A DNA stretch of 64,000 nucleotides. Origin: Balanoglossus misakiensis. Taxonomy: Eukaryota; Hemichordata. Shown in pieces: positions 25,101 to 40,100 of the stretch. Numbering within the stretch: position 1 is the stretch's first letter; every line of letters starts with the position of its first letter. The DNA is taken from assembly GCA_040954595.2 (NCBI GenBank), contig CM082581.2:12090001-12154000 (forward strand), read 5' to 3'. The notes below the pieces were generated by a model. The model worked only from the letters and a program-made list of their open reading frames with translations, ran no database searches and was not told where the DNA came from. The translations under genes were made by a program, and so were the position numbers.

Positions 25101-28100
25101 TGCCGTTATTGAAGAAAATTGTACAGTTTGAACGTGTGTTCAGCGGGGATTTTGCTTGCGATGAAAATTCAGTGGGTAGAAACGTAACATTTTATATATA
25201 ACATAAGTACTGAGCCATTCCCTTGAGTCTTGACTGGTCATTGAGGGAAATTAAAACTAAAACAAATGTCTAAGAGCTATTTCACCTCTGATAAAAAGAA
25301 GCAAATGTCAAAAAATCCCATGTGGAAAGATGGGAGTAATTACCACAGAGTTTAGGAAATAAGTTTTCACTAGAGTTTATCAAAACCGTACGTTTGTATT
25401 TTGCCAATCTGGATCACAGTTAAATGATGTGCATCAGGTATGTATGCTATGCTGAGAGAGAAGTGGAAAGATAGGGAGAAACTTTCTCTGAAACTTTTGG
25501 CAATATTCTTCCTAAAATTGTGACTGAGCATAGCCAATCAGGACGATCAAAGAAACATTCCCCCTGCAGAAGCTTTCAGCAGCCACTAGTTTTACTGCAC
25601 AGTCCCATGGCTGTCTGTATATTCTCTTCTTTTGGGTATTTTCACCCAGTGGAGAGCAGACACAAGCAGCAATCTACGGCTGAGTGTCAGAGTCTAGCCG
25701 CATGCAATAGGTTTTAATACCATGTGGAGATTTGAGAACCTAGCCACATAGTAATCTGGTCCAAGCCAATTCAAAGTCTGGAAAATATTTGCAAAAAAAA
25801 AAAGAAAAGAAATCAGCAGCTTCCAGTATCTGTCTGATTGCTTCAGGGTGCTGATAATTGATATGCAGTTCCTTGTGTAGTCTTTGTTTACTCTGAAGTT
25901 GATCAGAAAATACCGACTTCTGAAGTCAACAGAAACCTACTCTCTGTTTAATCTGTCTGGATATTGTTGAATGATTTAAGGTGCATTTCTGTCTCTCTTG
26001 TGGGATTTGTGATGATTAAAGAACATCCAGTTAAATAGACTGACCCTGATTAGTTTTGGAGACTGTACACTACTTTAGTGAATGGATTAAAGCCTGATCA
26101 TTGGACATTGCAGACCAGAGTAGCGTCAACATTGTGGGAATAAAGTCAAAGGTCATCATTAACCAATCAGGAAAGAGGACACTTTTGATCATTGCTATAG
26201 CGATAAAAGTCCTCATGGATCCATAAGATTTCTAATGAAAATCTTGAGGTTTCTGAAGGTATATGATTAGAAAACATTTTCATCGCACAAATAACAAATA
26301 AGCTATGTACAACATGTTTTTTTTTATTAAAATGACACTGTAGCAATTTGAAAGGACTTTAATGAAATGGCTCGTAGTTACTTGAACTTCAAAGTGACCC
26401 ATTGTCACAATCTTCAAAGAAACAGGTGATGAATTAGCCATCGTTAGTAACCCTTGGATACACGGAATAATGTTGATCAGATGTGAGTGTAGGAAGGTAG
26501 TCTCTCTGAAGACCCTTAGGACTGTCATTAATTGTAGATAAAACCGACAGCTGCCGTAAATCACCTTACGAATTGATCGAATGCAAAACTGCATCGATTT
26601 CTAACATCTGAGGTTTTCATGCGTGCACTACCAAACGTGAATGTTGATCGACTGGCCAGGGGTCGGTCGGCAAGTCTAATTATCTGGAGAGTATGCGAAG
26701 TGTAATTTTTCGGACAATTCCGCCGCTGCTGTTGATGAGTAATGGACATTGTCAGGTGTACGGGAAAAAAAATCAGGAAGCATCAACTCTACCAGCAGAA
26801 AAGCTCTAGAGTTCAGATTGGCCAAGGTGGTCTGTCATCCTGCAGGGATTAAAATTAATCATCTCAGGAAGGAAGTAGAAATTGAAAGTTTTAATTTCAG
26901 GAATTAATATGTTTGCAGGTGTTTAGATTGGGTAAGCCAGGTAACAATGGATTTTGAGAATTCGAAATTTTTCCTGTGATTGTTGGAGCTTAGCAACAGT
27001 TGATAAAAATTGACAGTCATACTCTATATATTTACATCGCTGTAAATTTTAGAGTAATGTACACACTTGATAAGGGGGATTGTACTTGAACTGTGATTGG
27101 TGAGAGGGTTGTAAAACCAGAAATTTTGTTTGTATGTATCCTTGTTGACCTGTATATTTCTCATAGTGTGCATTCTTCTCTGTGGTCAGGCTTCAATAGT
27201 TGTCTAAACCAATCTCTGTTATTCAATTTCAAAAACCCATCTAGTTTTCTCCATCTGTCGCTTGCATTTAAAGGTCATCTTTTATAATCAGAGTTAATCC
27301 TTAGCACCATGCTGGAATTTCAGTTTTGATATGTAAAATTTTATTACTACTAGTTAATCCTGAAACAGCCTACTTCATTATTGTAACACTGTTCCCTGTT
27401 GTGGATCACTTTTCATGACAAACTATGGTGTGGATGGCAAACAAATTAAAACTTCCAACTGTTATGGTTTTGAGCATTTCTTTTAATATACTCCTAATGT
27501 AAGCTCGACTGTTTTATACAGTGAAGCAAAGACATCTGAAAAGCATCAGAATTGATCATAGGGGGTTTCCAAGAGATTTAAAAGAAGGTCGTCGTCCGAA
27601 ATGATGCCTGTATGGTTTTTCTGTTTACACACCATGCATTGTGTCCATGGCGATTAAGTGGAACAGGTTGAAACTCCATTTTTGGCTTTTTTTCAGTAAT
27701 TTTGTTTTGTATCTCTGTCATTCGAAAGTTTGCATCGTGACCCCAAATTTCGAGGTGCTTTCTACCTTACTGTAAATATGTAGTTTTCTCGCCTGTATAT
27801 TGAATTTCAAACTGAGCTTCCCTATTGCCGTGTACATGGTTTCAACCAACTGGTGAAAATAATAGATCACATTAATTTGGTGGTGGAGATCAGTCAGCTT
27901 GAATTATACACGTCGGTTGAATCAGTGTCTTCAATAATTCACTGGTCAGTTGTAAATGTTTATCGCATGTGATAATATACAAGTTTAATGCATCTTATTC
28001 CTAGATGGGTGAGAAAATTCACACCAGTTTTGTCATCGTTATGAGAATTGTGACCTCCCCTGCCAATAAATAATCCCTCCATGCAGTCTGTCTGCTCTTA

Positions 28101-31100
28101 GGCAGCTGCAGACATACAGTTGACTGTACACGAGGCCGAGTCGTGATTGATGGATTTGATGAATATGTCGATTTTATTTTTTACATGCTCTGCTGCATCC
28201 TACTCATGTCTTGCCGGAATTTTGCAGGAATTGAAAATCGACCCGTGCTTTTTGAGTGGAAAATGAGAATCCATGTGGAAATTCCCACTTCCCATACTTG
28301 ACTGATTGTTGACATAATTCAACCGCAAGTGGAAATCCGGTTTCCTTAAGGAGTTAGCCAAGCGGAGTTGGGAATGAGATATTTCCCTCGGCTCATGCGT
28401 AGAAAGTGAACTATAAACATCCTTGATTTGCAGACAAGCAATATAGAGGAATAAAATCACACAGACTCTGGCAACATAGAAAAATATAAAGTTGAGGAGC
28501 TGTACATCAGTATCCCGAATCTCTTCTGGGATAGAACAGTTCGTAAACATCTTTCTTGCGGTTGCTGTAGGGATAATGAAAGCAATTACTGTTTAACCAC
28601 ATGTGTGTTTTTACAAAATGGGTGTGTGTCCGGATTGATAATCTCATAAACTTCATTGAACAGGTGGTTTATTCCCTTTCGTCGCCAAACTTTGGAATCA
28701 TTCAAATGCACCGAGATAAGGTCGGAGAGGTTAAACAACAAAATGGAAAGGTTTTAAATCATTTAATGTTTTCCAATTGGTAGTGTCCCTAGAGGATTTC
28801 CTTATGGTCTTAACCATTAAATTGCAATTAATCATTTATGTAATGCTGATTTAGAGATACCATATGATAGCCGAACATCTGTTGCGTTCAGTTTCCATCC
28901 ATTTTTTGCTATCGTCGGTTAGGCTACAGTCATACAATATACAGATTTAGGGAGGGAAAATCTTCTATATCTTTCAATTTGTGTGATTGGTATGAAATGA
29001 CCGATAGACCGATTTCCTTTACGAGTGGATTTAAGGAAACAAATTGCTCAAAGCTTTGCCTGTATTTCAAAATCAAAATGGCTGCCATTCTTTGTGCTGG
29101 AAGCTCCTGAGAAAATCTAACTATTGGAATAGAACTTCTTGAAATGATCACCTCTAACTCGCTTATCTCTTTGCGGTCGTCAAACACGATCTCAGTCGTT
29201 TAAAAAACAGAGCAGAGTGGACATATGTAAAGTGCTTTAATTTTACTTGAAACATATGGCATCCCTGCGGTACAGTCTGCCCTAATTAGGATGGAAATCC
29301 ACGCAACTTTGCAAGCTTAAAGCCATGATCAATCTCTAGTCTGCTATCAGGCATTGAAATTTGCCCTTTTGACCAATCCCAAGATAAATTTGCAATCATT
29401 GGGCAAGTGACTTGCATTTATTTCCCCATATCTCCATCATTATTCACTGTAAACTACCCAGAATACCCAGATTTCTAAATTCTGCTCACATATTTCTTTT
29501 CCCCCTGCGGTCAAAGGAAAGCACCACAGAGAAATCAAGCACTGAATATCTCTAACATGTTAACACTTTCAAACTGTAGTGTTAGATTATTCAATATTAA
29601 TGACCAAGTCAATATTTGTTAGTATTTTATTTTAGTAGTCAGTCATAATGCGAATCGCCTCCTTCAAATTCATTAGGCGAAAAGTAAATATATTTTCTTG
29701 TAGCCAGAAAAGCAGCAGTCACATGCTAGTGGCAATATTCTAGTGGTAATGGTCCGTAAGAAGGAGAATATACTTATTATCAACTTAGGAATAACTGTGT
29801 GTTATTATTGACTTGCATATTATTGACCAATAAAGAGGAGTAGGCTTATTTTAATACAGCAAATAAAATTAATAAGGGAAATAAAATAGAAAAAAATATT
29901 GAACATTGTAGTTACCATATTTATCATAAAGCTAATAAATGTACACAAAATATGCGCTGGCTTGTGGTTTGCCAGCTATTTGGTAACCCATGTAGTGCCT
30001 TGTGATAAATATATGCGAGAGAGAAATTATATTTCTACCGTTTTCTAGTTGTTCCCTGAGCTCAAAGGTCAATTGAGCATGACACCAATGTTGCAAGATT
30101 TTTTTTCGTGCGATTTGGCATGAAAACGCATCCTGGGCAAGCTACTTAGCATTCATTTGCACTGAATGATGGAAATCCAGGTAGCAGTAAAATTTAATCT
30201 GGGTTTCAGAAGTGGCCTATTGAGCATGCTACATTTTAGTCGCAGATAACTAATTAAGTAGGTCTTTTGACATGACTATTAAAAAGAAAAGACTTGTTTT
30301 GCACGGAGAGAATGCTTAAAGTCTCTTACATAGAGCATGGATAATGTTTTCTTTTCAAGACATGGAAAATTGAATGAGTCTTTCTACAACGTTGCCATGT
30401 GAATACAGCTTTAGAGAAACTCAGAATGCACAGACGTCATAGGGTAATGCAAAGTGCAGTTAATTTTTTTGCAGGGACCTTCAGAAATGATATATTACAG
30501 AACTATGAGCCTGCCTGGAGAGAGAACAATTTCCTCAGGAGGGATTATGAAATGTTTTCTGCAATCTTGGTTTCATGATCATAGGTGATAATGTGAAAGG
30601 AATGATTATAAAGAAATCCATGATTGAAGCGGCAGGGGCACGCCAGATTATATGGCCTCTTGCAAATGTCGCAGTGAACTTGAAATTATACTCACTGCTA
30701 TGGTTCCTGTTTGACTCAGAGGTAATTGATTTTCAGCCTTGGTTCTGTGCTGTAGCTCACTTCAGTTTTATATCCGTCATTATGTTGTCATGACAACAGG
30801 TTCTGTCATGAGTTTACCAACCATCTTAATTGAAGAGCACCTTTAACAAGAAGATGATCTGATGTAAAAACTCCGCAATTAGTTTTTCGTCCCTGGTAAT
30901 TCACAAATACCAAAGTTGATCAAAACATCTAATGAAGCAATTGACCTTTTTATCATTGATATTTGGAAAAGCGATGCATCATAAAAATGTGGAGGTGAAA
31001 ATTCTCCATTCATTTGCTCTGTAAAAAATATTTGTTTCTGGTTACACGATGGGAATACATATCTTCATCTTCATTCAAACCAAGGCTAATTTTCCTCTGC

Positions 31101-34100
31101 GAAGTAATCTCATTTACCGTAATCCAATCCAAAAGTTCTGATTAACTTTTTTCTAAACCTCAGCTCAGGATGACCTCTGCCAAGAATATTTTAATCAAAC
31201 CTTTCTGCTGTCTTTAACTCCTTTCTTCGTTTCTTAGTTCATCCTTTAATGACAAGGACTGTAAGCTGATTAGATTTCCATGGCAACCATCTGCCCGGTT
31301 ATGACATCTGCCTGTCAGCTGTGGCATTAGCAAGTTCCTTATTTGGCGGTGAAAGTTGTACAGGCAATAGGAGGAAGATCGATTCTCATAGCCACATTAT
31401 CGATATATACAAATAAACATTAAAGGGAATGACATCTTCCTGTTTTTTTCACTTCACTTGCTTCCCCCAGTCTCTCATTTTGACATGTTTCTTTGTCTTC
31501 TAAATTGTGTAACTCAGTCCGCAGTCCCCCAAATTGGCCATATCTGAAATTTCAAAATGGCTCCTATCTTTGTAAATACATGTTGTAAAGCTAAAAGGTA
31601 GAAAAAAATTGATCGACAGAGAAAGATTGGCCTTCTCTATTGGCAAATACAGTCCTGAAAAGTGGAATGCTTAAAATTTATAGCCTGTGGCAAGTGCTAC
31701 TACTCACAGAAATTCTCACTGGAGTGTAAGGTCAGTTATCCTTTTATAGATATGTTAACATGTTATTGAAGGCCTGAAAGTATTTTAATGCAGATTTTTA
31801 ATGCTAGGGTTTATAGTGATTTAAGACTGATTCTGCCTGAAGTCATCAATCGAGACAACCGCCTGAGCCAAGCGATATTAATTTCTGCCAACCATAGTTC
31901 CTCCTGTTCATCACTGCCACAATTTGGTTCAAACATCAGTGACGTCATCAGCATAACTTTACTCTCAAGCAGGAAATTTGCTTGGGGGATAATTGTTCTT
32001 CATACCGACACTGTTCCAATTGAAGCCAAGAAATAAAGTACACGATTTTGGCGCATCTTTTATGGCATGTAACTTCAGACTCTCCCTAGCAACACCGCTA
32101 TACATGTATATATTTATAGTTATAACACTTGTGCGTTTCCCTCCCTTAAACAAAAGTGTGGAAGTGCAAATAATGCAGCGAAGAATTTATAATTTAAACT
32201 TCCTTCCGCCCGCATTTCCATATGTACTACACAAACTGTGTTCTAGCTAACAGAAATGAATGAAAATAAATTTAAAATGTCTACTTTTTTAGGTGTCATA
32301 TTTATTGACTCACCAACAATTGTAAGAACTATGTCCTGGTGGCAATATGTGAACCAAAGTTTATTCAAGTGCTCACAAAATTATCAAAATACTGCTCTTA
32401 AAACCCTTTCACCCTTTTATTTTTAAAATAAGAACTGGTATTTATCATGTACATGTGTTAATTATCCATGTCCCCCAAAGGAATTCTCCGTAGAAACATG
32501 AGTGGTTGCTAAGTGAAAATTACACTGGACCATGTAGCTGTTAATTATGGCATTGGCTCATAATAAGAAGAGAAGTCGAGGATCCTTTATTATTAAAAGC
32601 AATTAAAACTCTTTTATATTGAGATATTGGGGTATCCATAATTATTTTTTTCATAGGGAGGGGAGGATTATCTGTCATATTGAATGAGCATGGGACAGTT
32701 AAAGACCTAACGGATGTTGGCTGCCATTGAAGCGATTTTGGTCGATTGTTTCGACATCCGTGATGACAATAAAAGAGGTCCTGCAGATCTGTAAGGGCAA
32801 TAACAACGTCAGTCTGATTTATGGCAAACGATAAAAAAAATGGAAGCGGACAAGGAAAAACCATTTCATGGTATCAGCATGCACCGCCCGTTATCACTGT
32901 CAGTAAATTATCTGTGAAGTTTTCTGTCGATGTACTGTCAATCATTAGTCGATTAGCCACAAGAAATTCTACAATTTTAGTTTAGACAAAAAGCAACCTC
33001 AAATACACGGTAAAGTTATTGATTATACATTAAAGATTTTTCCCGAAGGATGGCAGGAAGGTTTTATTGATAATTTTAAACCCTGATGTAAAAAAACGTA
33101 GCTGTGGATGTTGTTGTGGCCAGATTTTATCCAGATGTTGTTGCCATGGTATCCATTTGTTGACATGTTTTATCATTGTCAAGTGAATGATTGAATCTTA
33201 TCTGTTTATTTGTGGCGCAATTTAGAGAGGAATAATAATAGACCCTATACAATACTTAGTTGTCATAAGATAGAATGCATTGAAAGTGGTTAATGAACAA
33301 ATCCCCACGTCTGTTTTGATTTACATGTACCCAACAGAATGGCCAGACAGGCAATCCAATTTACTTTTCATTCAATTCTAATGTCCTGTCTGGAAGCTAA
33401 AGTAAACATCCACCTAGAGCAAATTATCTGTAAATTGGCTCCCAGCAGGGAATGCTGGGATACAGTAAATTAGACAAGCACTCGTTCTTATTATCAGTTA
33501 TGTTTGAATTTCTATCACATTGAATGGAAACTAATACACATTGAATTTGTCTGCTGGAGGAGTTCTCAAGTGGCGATGTTTCTATCTAAAGGTTTTCTGA
33601 TTTGAATACATTACATACATACATACCGGTACATACATACATACATACATGTATACATACATACCGGTACATGGATTCTTTTCTCATCAGTGAGTTAAGT
33701 CAGTGGTGCATCATGTTGGCATAGAGGGCTCACTGACAGTGGTGTTTTCAAGATATGAAGTTCAGTTCTGTAAAATTATCACCATGTAATTATCCACATT
33801 CAATCTCAACAGGTTAAAATCTATTGTATGAAATAAGAAAATTGAGACTGCGATTTGAAAAAGGAGAGAAAGAAAGCATAAAACACAGTTTCGTAAATTG
33901 AATTCTTGGTTTTATAACACCGTTGAGATTCGATCTCATTGCATTGTACTTGGTTTTATACGACCCATCAAGATATTTTGTTGAACATTGATTTATTTCA
34001 AGTCGTTACTTGAGGGATTTCTTCAGTTCTTTCACAAATCAATGTGTTCTTGTGTGATTGCGTGCAAACATTAAAATGCTATATATGTGTCTGGTATTTC

Positions 34101-37100
34101 GGACAATCATTTATATCCCTCGAATATTCATTGGTTTGTGTGTGTGTGTGTTTTGTGAAGATTTTGAATTGCTGAAAATAGTTCACTTATAGACAGACAG
34201 ACAGACAGACAGACGGACTCCATTTTGAAGATTCATGAAGAAAAACTGAATTAGGAGAGGTCGTATTTTCCTTCTGTCTAGTTTTCTATCAATCTTCCAT
34301 GTGAAAATGCACGTAATACTCTTGCTGTTGATCAGCACCTCTGAAGCAAAGATGGATTTAGAAAGTTAGCAAACATCTTGTAAATGGCTGTGAATAAGCA
34401 GACATTAGGACACTTTGTGTGCGTATACCCGGTGGATGACATCGAAGATCTTCTGTTGAGGTGCTGAAAACAGCCGTGCGGTCCACTGAAGATCGATTAA
34501 AGTTAATCCATGTTGAAAGAAGTCAGCCGGCAAGGCAAAGTTGTTTTTGCACGGAGGAAATGTGTAATGCTAAAACTAATAAACACTTGATGATCCCAGA
34601 GGTGAATTTCGCCATGCATTGCCATGGCAACTGGCAAACTAATCTAACATTGATAAGGTTCATATGAAGTAATGGAATTGCAAAGGCGAGTCAATCTTTT
34701 GAAAGGTGATACCGCAACTTAGCTGTAGTTGTGTATTATACCATGGTTATCAACATGTTAGGAGTTTAATAATCTATGTGAGTACGTATCCAGATCTGTT
34801 TTATCGTGACGAAATAAAAGTCTAAGTCAAACAATGCATTTTGCTCAGAAACAGACATGCTGAATTCTTATCAATTAAGTACATTGAAGTGTGAAGGAAC
34901 TGCTTGCTATACCCATGTATCATCTCGTGCAAAAGTCAGCAGCAGCTACAAAATCTGGCAGACCAATCACAGTGCATGTTACAAAGTCAGAAGTGATGAG
35001 GGATTACATGATTGGCTGCTTACAATGCCATAGACAACAGCATGGTGGCACTTACAAACCTCTGCTTTAACGGCCGCTTTCTGCCAATTGTTTCGGGGGG
35101 ACATCAGTCTGCCCAGACAAGAGACCTTGGCAAACAAAGATGAGATTTTGTTGGCGGCTGCATTATTATATTGGGAGTGTTCCTGAATCAGGGAAAAGCA
35201 CTGAACTTGATTGAAACGGAAATGAAGTTCTTCAATTTCCCTGCATGGCCACATATAGGATTGTATATCTGTCTGCAAATTGAATCTGTATTGCTCACTC
35301 TGATTAGTTTACTAGATTTTGAAGCTGTTGGCAAAATGCTTCAGATATAACTGAGTGGTTTTCATGCACAGTGGTTTTCATGCGCAGGTTGGCCTAGGGA
35401 GACTATTTGTTCCAAGCCGACCCAAGCCAAACCATTTGATTGAGATGATGACAGTCATGGGCACAACATAGCATGGGTCTACCATTTATCTAAGTGGAAT
35501 TTAGGATATTTCTCTGCCTGGTTAAAATGCCGATTTTAAACATGGCCATCATGACACGTTTATTAAAATATAATTATTCCTCATCTCTGTGTTCAGAATC
35601 TTGCAAAAGTAAAGACCGTTCTGATATGACAGCTTGACTTTGTAAAACTCTGCATGAAAACTGTGTTTTATTAGTTTTCCATCACAAAAAAGAGAATCAG
35701 TGATCTATGGGTAGGTAAGCTGATCAGGAAGATTTCCTAAAGCAGTTTGTATTTCATGATTTGTTACTCTTTCGATTTGCGTCATCTTCCCAAGAGGATA
35801 CGGAGACCCTTGACCTCACTCGCTCATTATTTCATAAATGAGTATTTTTTCTCTCAGCTAAATAAAACCTCCACTATAATTCCAAGTGATTAAAGGTGTA
35901 CCAAATGCGAATTTAACCATGGTTACTTTACCTTGGAAGATTTGTCTGTGTTTCACTATTTGTTTGAGCAGTGATGATATTAAAGCTCAGTGCAAGGTTA
36001 ACAATGCAGAATTTAATTTCAAAGATCAAATTCACAGCGTCAAAAATGAAATGAGTAATTTACACTTGAAAAATCTCAATATCACAGGGAAGGTTTTCAT
36101 GGTGAGATTGGAGTCTGACATGCGTGAGCAAGGTCTGTTTGCTGAGGTTGCCATGGCAGCAGGGAATAAACATGTCCACAATCTTTTCTGTTCAATGCAT
36201 AGTCTGATAAGAAGTGGTTATCGGGCAGGAATTACATGAATAGTTTTCGCATCAAGTCATCAGTCTCAATCTCTCACCGTTTAGGAAAAACGAACGCACA
36301 TACTTGAACTCAATATGAACTCAATTTGTTCTGATGTCATTTCATTGAATTAGCACTGCAGCTTGAAGTGGATGCAATTATAGACATGGGCACAATCTGG
36401 AAAATTTATGAATATTTATTGGTACTAATTCATAAAACAAATGAGAAGGGTGAAATCCTCATTTGAAGTAACTTTATAAATGTAGAAAATTTATAGTCGC
36501 AACTCTGGTGCATTACCGAGTGATAAATGTTTCAGAGGTTAGTTAATCACATCAAAGATGAAACTGAAGCAGTCATGTTTAATAGTGGAAGGCCACACAT
36601 TACTTTGAAGCTTCTATCACCATTATGTATTGAGCACTGTCACCTTTAATTTACATATATGCACATATTACATGTATATATGGCTAAAGGGGTGTCTAAT
36701 ATCCTTTGGATGAACGTTCAGTGGTGCACTGATTATTTTTGCATGGCCACCCTGTGAAAATCTGTGATTGGCTGGATCTCAACTTTCCTTGGTACTCGCT
36801 GGTTGCCCCTTGACAGATTGCTCAGGGTGCCAACGTGTCAACAGAGGGTGAATCACTTGATTGCCCTGTGTAGATGAAACACTGATAGACTCACTATTGA
36901 ATGATGAACTCGCCATTGAAGGATGCGCTAGTAGGAGACACAGGCACAGCCATGACATTATGCCCTTGAGTATTAAAGGCACTCTATTTCTCGCTGCCAA
37001 CCCAGGAGTGGGGTGGGTGGGGGGAATACCTGATCCTGTTAATGCCAGGGCTTTTCCCTATTTTGGGATGCCTCAATTGCCTATGATTTTGCGACTCTAA

Positions 37101-40100
37101 AAGTAAATGTTTGTGACACTTTGTTTCAGCAAATCTGGACAGATTTATTGAAGAAGAAAAAAGTTGCTTGGGAGAATGAATAGTCTCTGTATAAACTGCA
37201 AAAATAGTGGCAGAGTGCCCAGTTATTGTGGCATTGAGCCAAAGAATTCAATCAACGCCAATTCATACCAGAATAAAAACACTTTCTAACTGTTTCAGAA
37301 AGTAAACAATAGTAATCTATCGACCAGTGTCACATTTTCTATAAACTCGTCACAATGTTTCCTCCGTACTGTCATTTTGTTTGATCAAACCACAATATGC
37401 ACAAGTGGACTGATTGATTGGTTGGCAAGCCATGCCAACTGGACATCGTGGAGAAGACTTGGCTATCTGTGGCGTTATTTTCCCATATTTTTCACAAGTT
37501 GTCCAAACGCACATTCATGAAAGTTTGCGATGTCATGTCTGATCAGTGCAGTTTTGTTCAGCTAACTGTGCTAAGTCTATACCGGTAGAATGTTACATAT
37601 TGCAGACACATCGTTTAAGAAGAATAGCATGGCCACAGTTAAATTGATTAGAATATATGGAAATACATAAACAATAAGGAGCTGAAGGGGTGTTAAGTTT
37701 GAAATGTAAAACATGTCTCCTTCACCATCAATTCGAGACGATATACCGTACACGAGACTGCGATAACAGCATTTAAATAAAATAAAACAAGTGGGCAACT
37801 AGTGACCTGTGTAACCTCTAACGATGACTGCAAGATTTTATGTGCATTTTACCGGAGATGGTCTATCAAACATTGAGACGGAAGATAGCTTCTGCAAATG
37901 TATTGAAATTAATGGCATTGTAATGGTGAAGTTTTGGTCCCTAGGGTTAGTGACCCCACTGTGGGTTCCCTTAATGCATCATGATTGCAGCTTGACTTGA
38001 CATGTGACTAATACTAAGCCGATTCCCATGGGTCGTTGCTCAGTATTTGGCATTTCACCCCCGGTACATGATGTAAGAACACAAGACGTACATATTACAG
38101 TAGTATTAAAAATATGCTGTGAATTTGCAGTCTGATGTTAGCAATGAACATTTTGCTGGCGACTTTTTCAACTTCTACATTTGCGAACGGATTCACGAAA
38201 TGGAAAAGTGGGAAGAAAATTGGACACCTTCCCAAGAGAGGCTTACAAAACCTCAACCAAGTGTGGGAACACTGAACATTTACTTTATATAAAACTGAGC
38301 TCCATTTCTTTTTCGGTTTCTGAAGTGATTTCATGTACGCTCTCGAATATCACTCTCCAGAACACAAAGTGGGCATTTCACTTTCCTGTAATGCATCACA
38401 GAGCCTACGGTGTACCTTGCCTCACAAATCAATTGCCTGTGATTGGTAAATGCAGCCCTAATCAGTTCTAGATGAGTAAATGTAAACAGATCTCAATTAA
38501 GTTAATTGATCCAATGCCAATCTATTGCCATAACAACCTGGATGCATTGCATGGCTGGCAATAGGCTTGGTTGAATCTAACCATAACTAACATGGTACAG
38601 GTGACTGATCAGGGCAATTTTCAAAGCCAACCCAAGATAAATATATTACATGCGGAAGATATAGCATTTATACATCCAATCAATGAATTAGACAAGATTT
38701 TGCCTGCTGGTTCCCATGGTTTCTAAAACATTGCCAATAGCATGGTCTTCTGAAGAAAAAATTTTTTTATCTCACAAATTATTCTATAATTATAGTCGTT
38801 ACATAAAGTTTAATAATGTATTATAAAACTAAATTACATGTATATTAATATTATATGGTATAATGTTTCTTGTTTGAGATTGTAGACCCTTATTATTCCC
38901 ATTGCTGTAGATGAAATCGTCCTATAATATAAAGCAAGCTTAACTTGTCAGTCAAGCTCACAATAAAACTGTTCTTTGCGATAGGGTAGAGAACAAGAAA
39001 ATCTAATTGATTCACAAAACAAAACACACCGAATAACAGATATTACAGATAACTAGTGGTACTTTAAAATGAGAGCAACTTTGAAAGCCAATATGGCAGG
39101 GAAACAAGTGAATTATTGAAGTCAGCAGTGATTGATTATGGTTTCCGAGCAAGAGTAACCCTGGTGACATTTTCCTTGACTTGAATCATTATATTTAATC
39201 ATCCCGGTAGAAAAAACCTGTGGTCAGACATCATGGTTCTGAGAGATGAACCCACTGACCTCTGAGGCTTTCTTACTCCTTACCTCCAGCCACCATCTGG
39301 CTTCGTTCGTCTCTCACAACGTGAGCTAGCTGACTTCCAGCAGTTACAGACAGCTGTTATTGAATACATACAAAATATAATATCAATTTTGTCATTTCAT
39401 TTTCCTTGGTGGGTAAAACAATACCTCTCTGAGGTTTTCATAAAGCCAATTCTACCTCTGGCCATCATCTGGTTTTGTGTCTCACAGTGTGAGCTGACTT
39501 CAGTAGTTGCGGACAGCTGTAATCGAATACATGCAATACAAAATATAATATCAATTTTGTCATTTAATTTTCCTCGGTGGGTTATTGAATTTCGTGTGTC
39601 AATGACCCGTGTTTTCTGCTGTGGATGCACAACTATCATAAATACTATAGGTTATAACGACATTCAAGTAAAATATACTGTAATTTGTATGCCAATTGCA
39701 CGGTTACTCTCTGCATTAAATGAAAATATTAAACTGGTGCTGGTGATGGATAGGAATCGTTCAACATCTTACAGTTACCAGACAGACAGGACCGACTCCT
39801 CACACGATTACAAATAGAGTGCAGAATGAATGAATATCTCAGTGAATAGAACTTGTAAATACTTTCAAAGTTCACCTCTCCATCACCCTACAAACATTGT
39901 AAAGTTTATTGTAGATTATTCCTTCACCACCTCCAGGTCTGTGTGCCTGTAGTTGAAAGTTCTTTTGTGAGTCAAATCCTTTCACTAGTAGAAACTGTAA
40001 ATACAGGAAAAAAAGGGGTGTTTGAAAATGGCTGTTTTAAACAGAAAACAAGACATTTGAATTCACTTCACGTCTACCTCAGCAAGACATCAGAAAATTT

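Noticed and set aside
35886-36239. Plus-strand open frame of about 117 codons in intron 1
   Set aside because: No recognised motif and no initiation or splice context; consistent with a random open frame.
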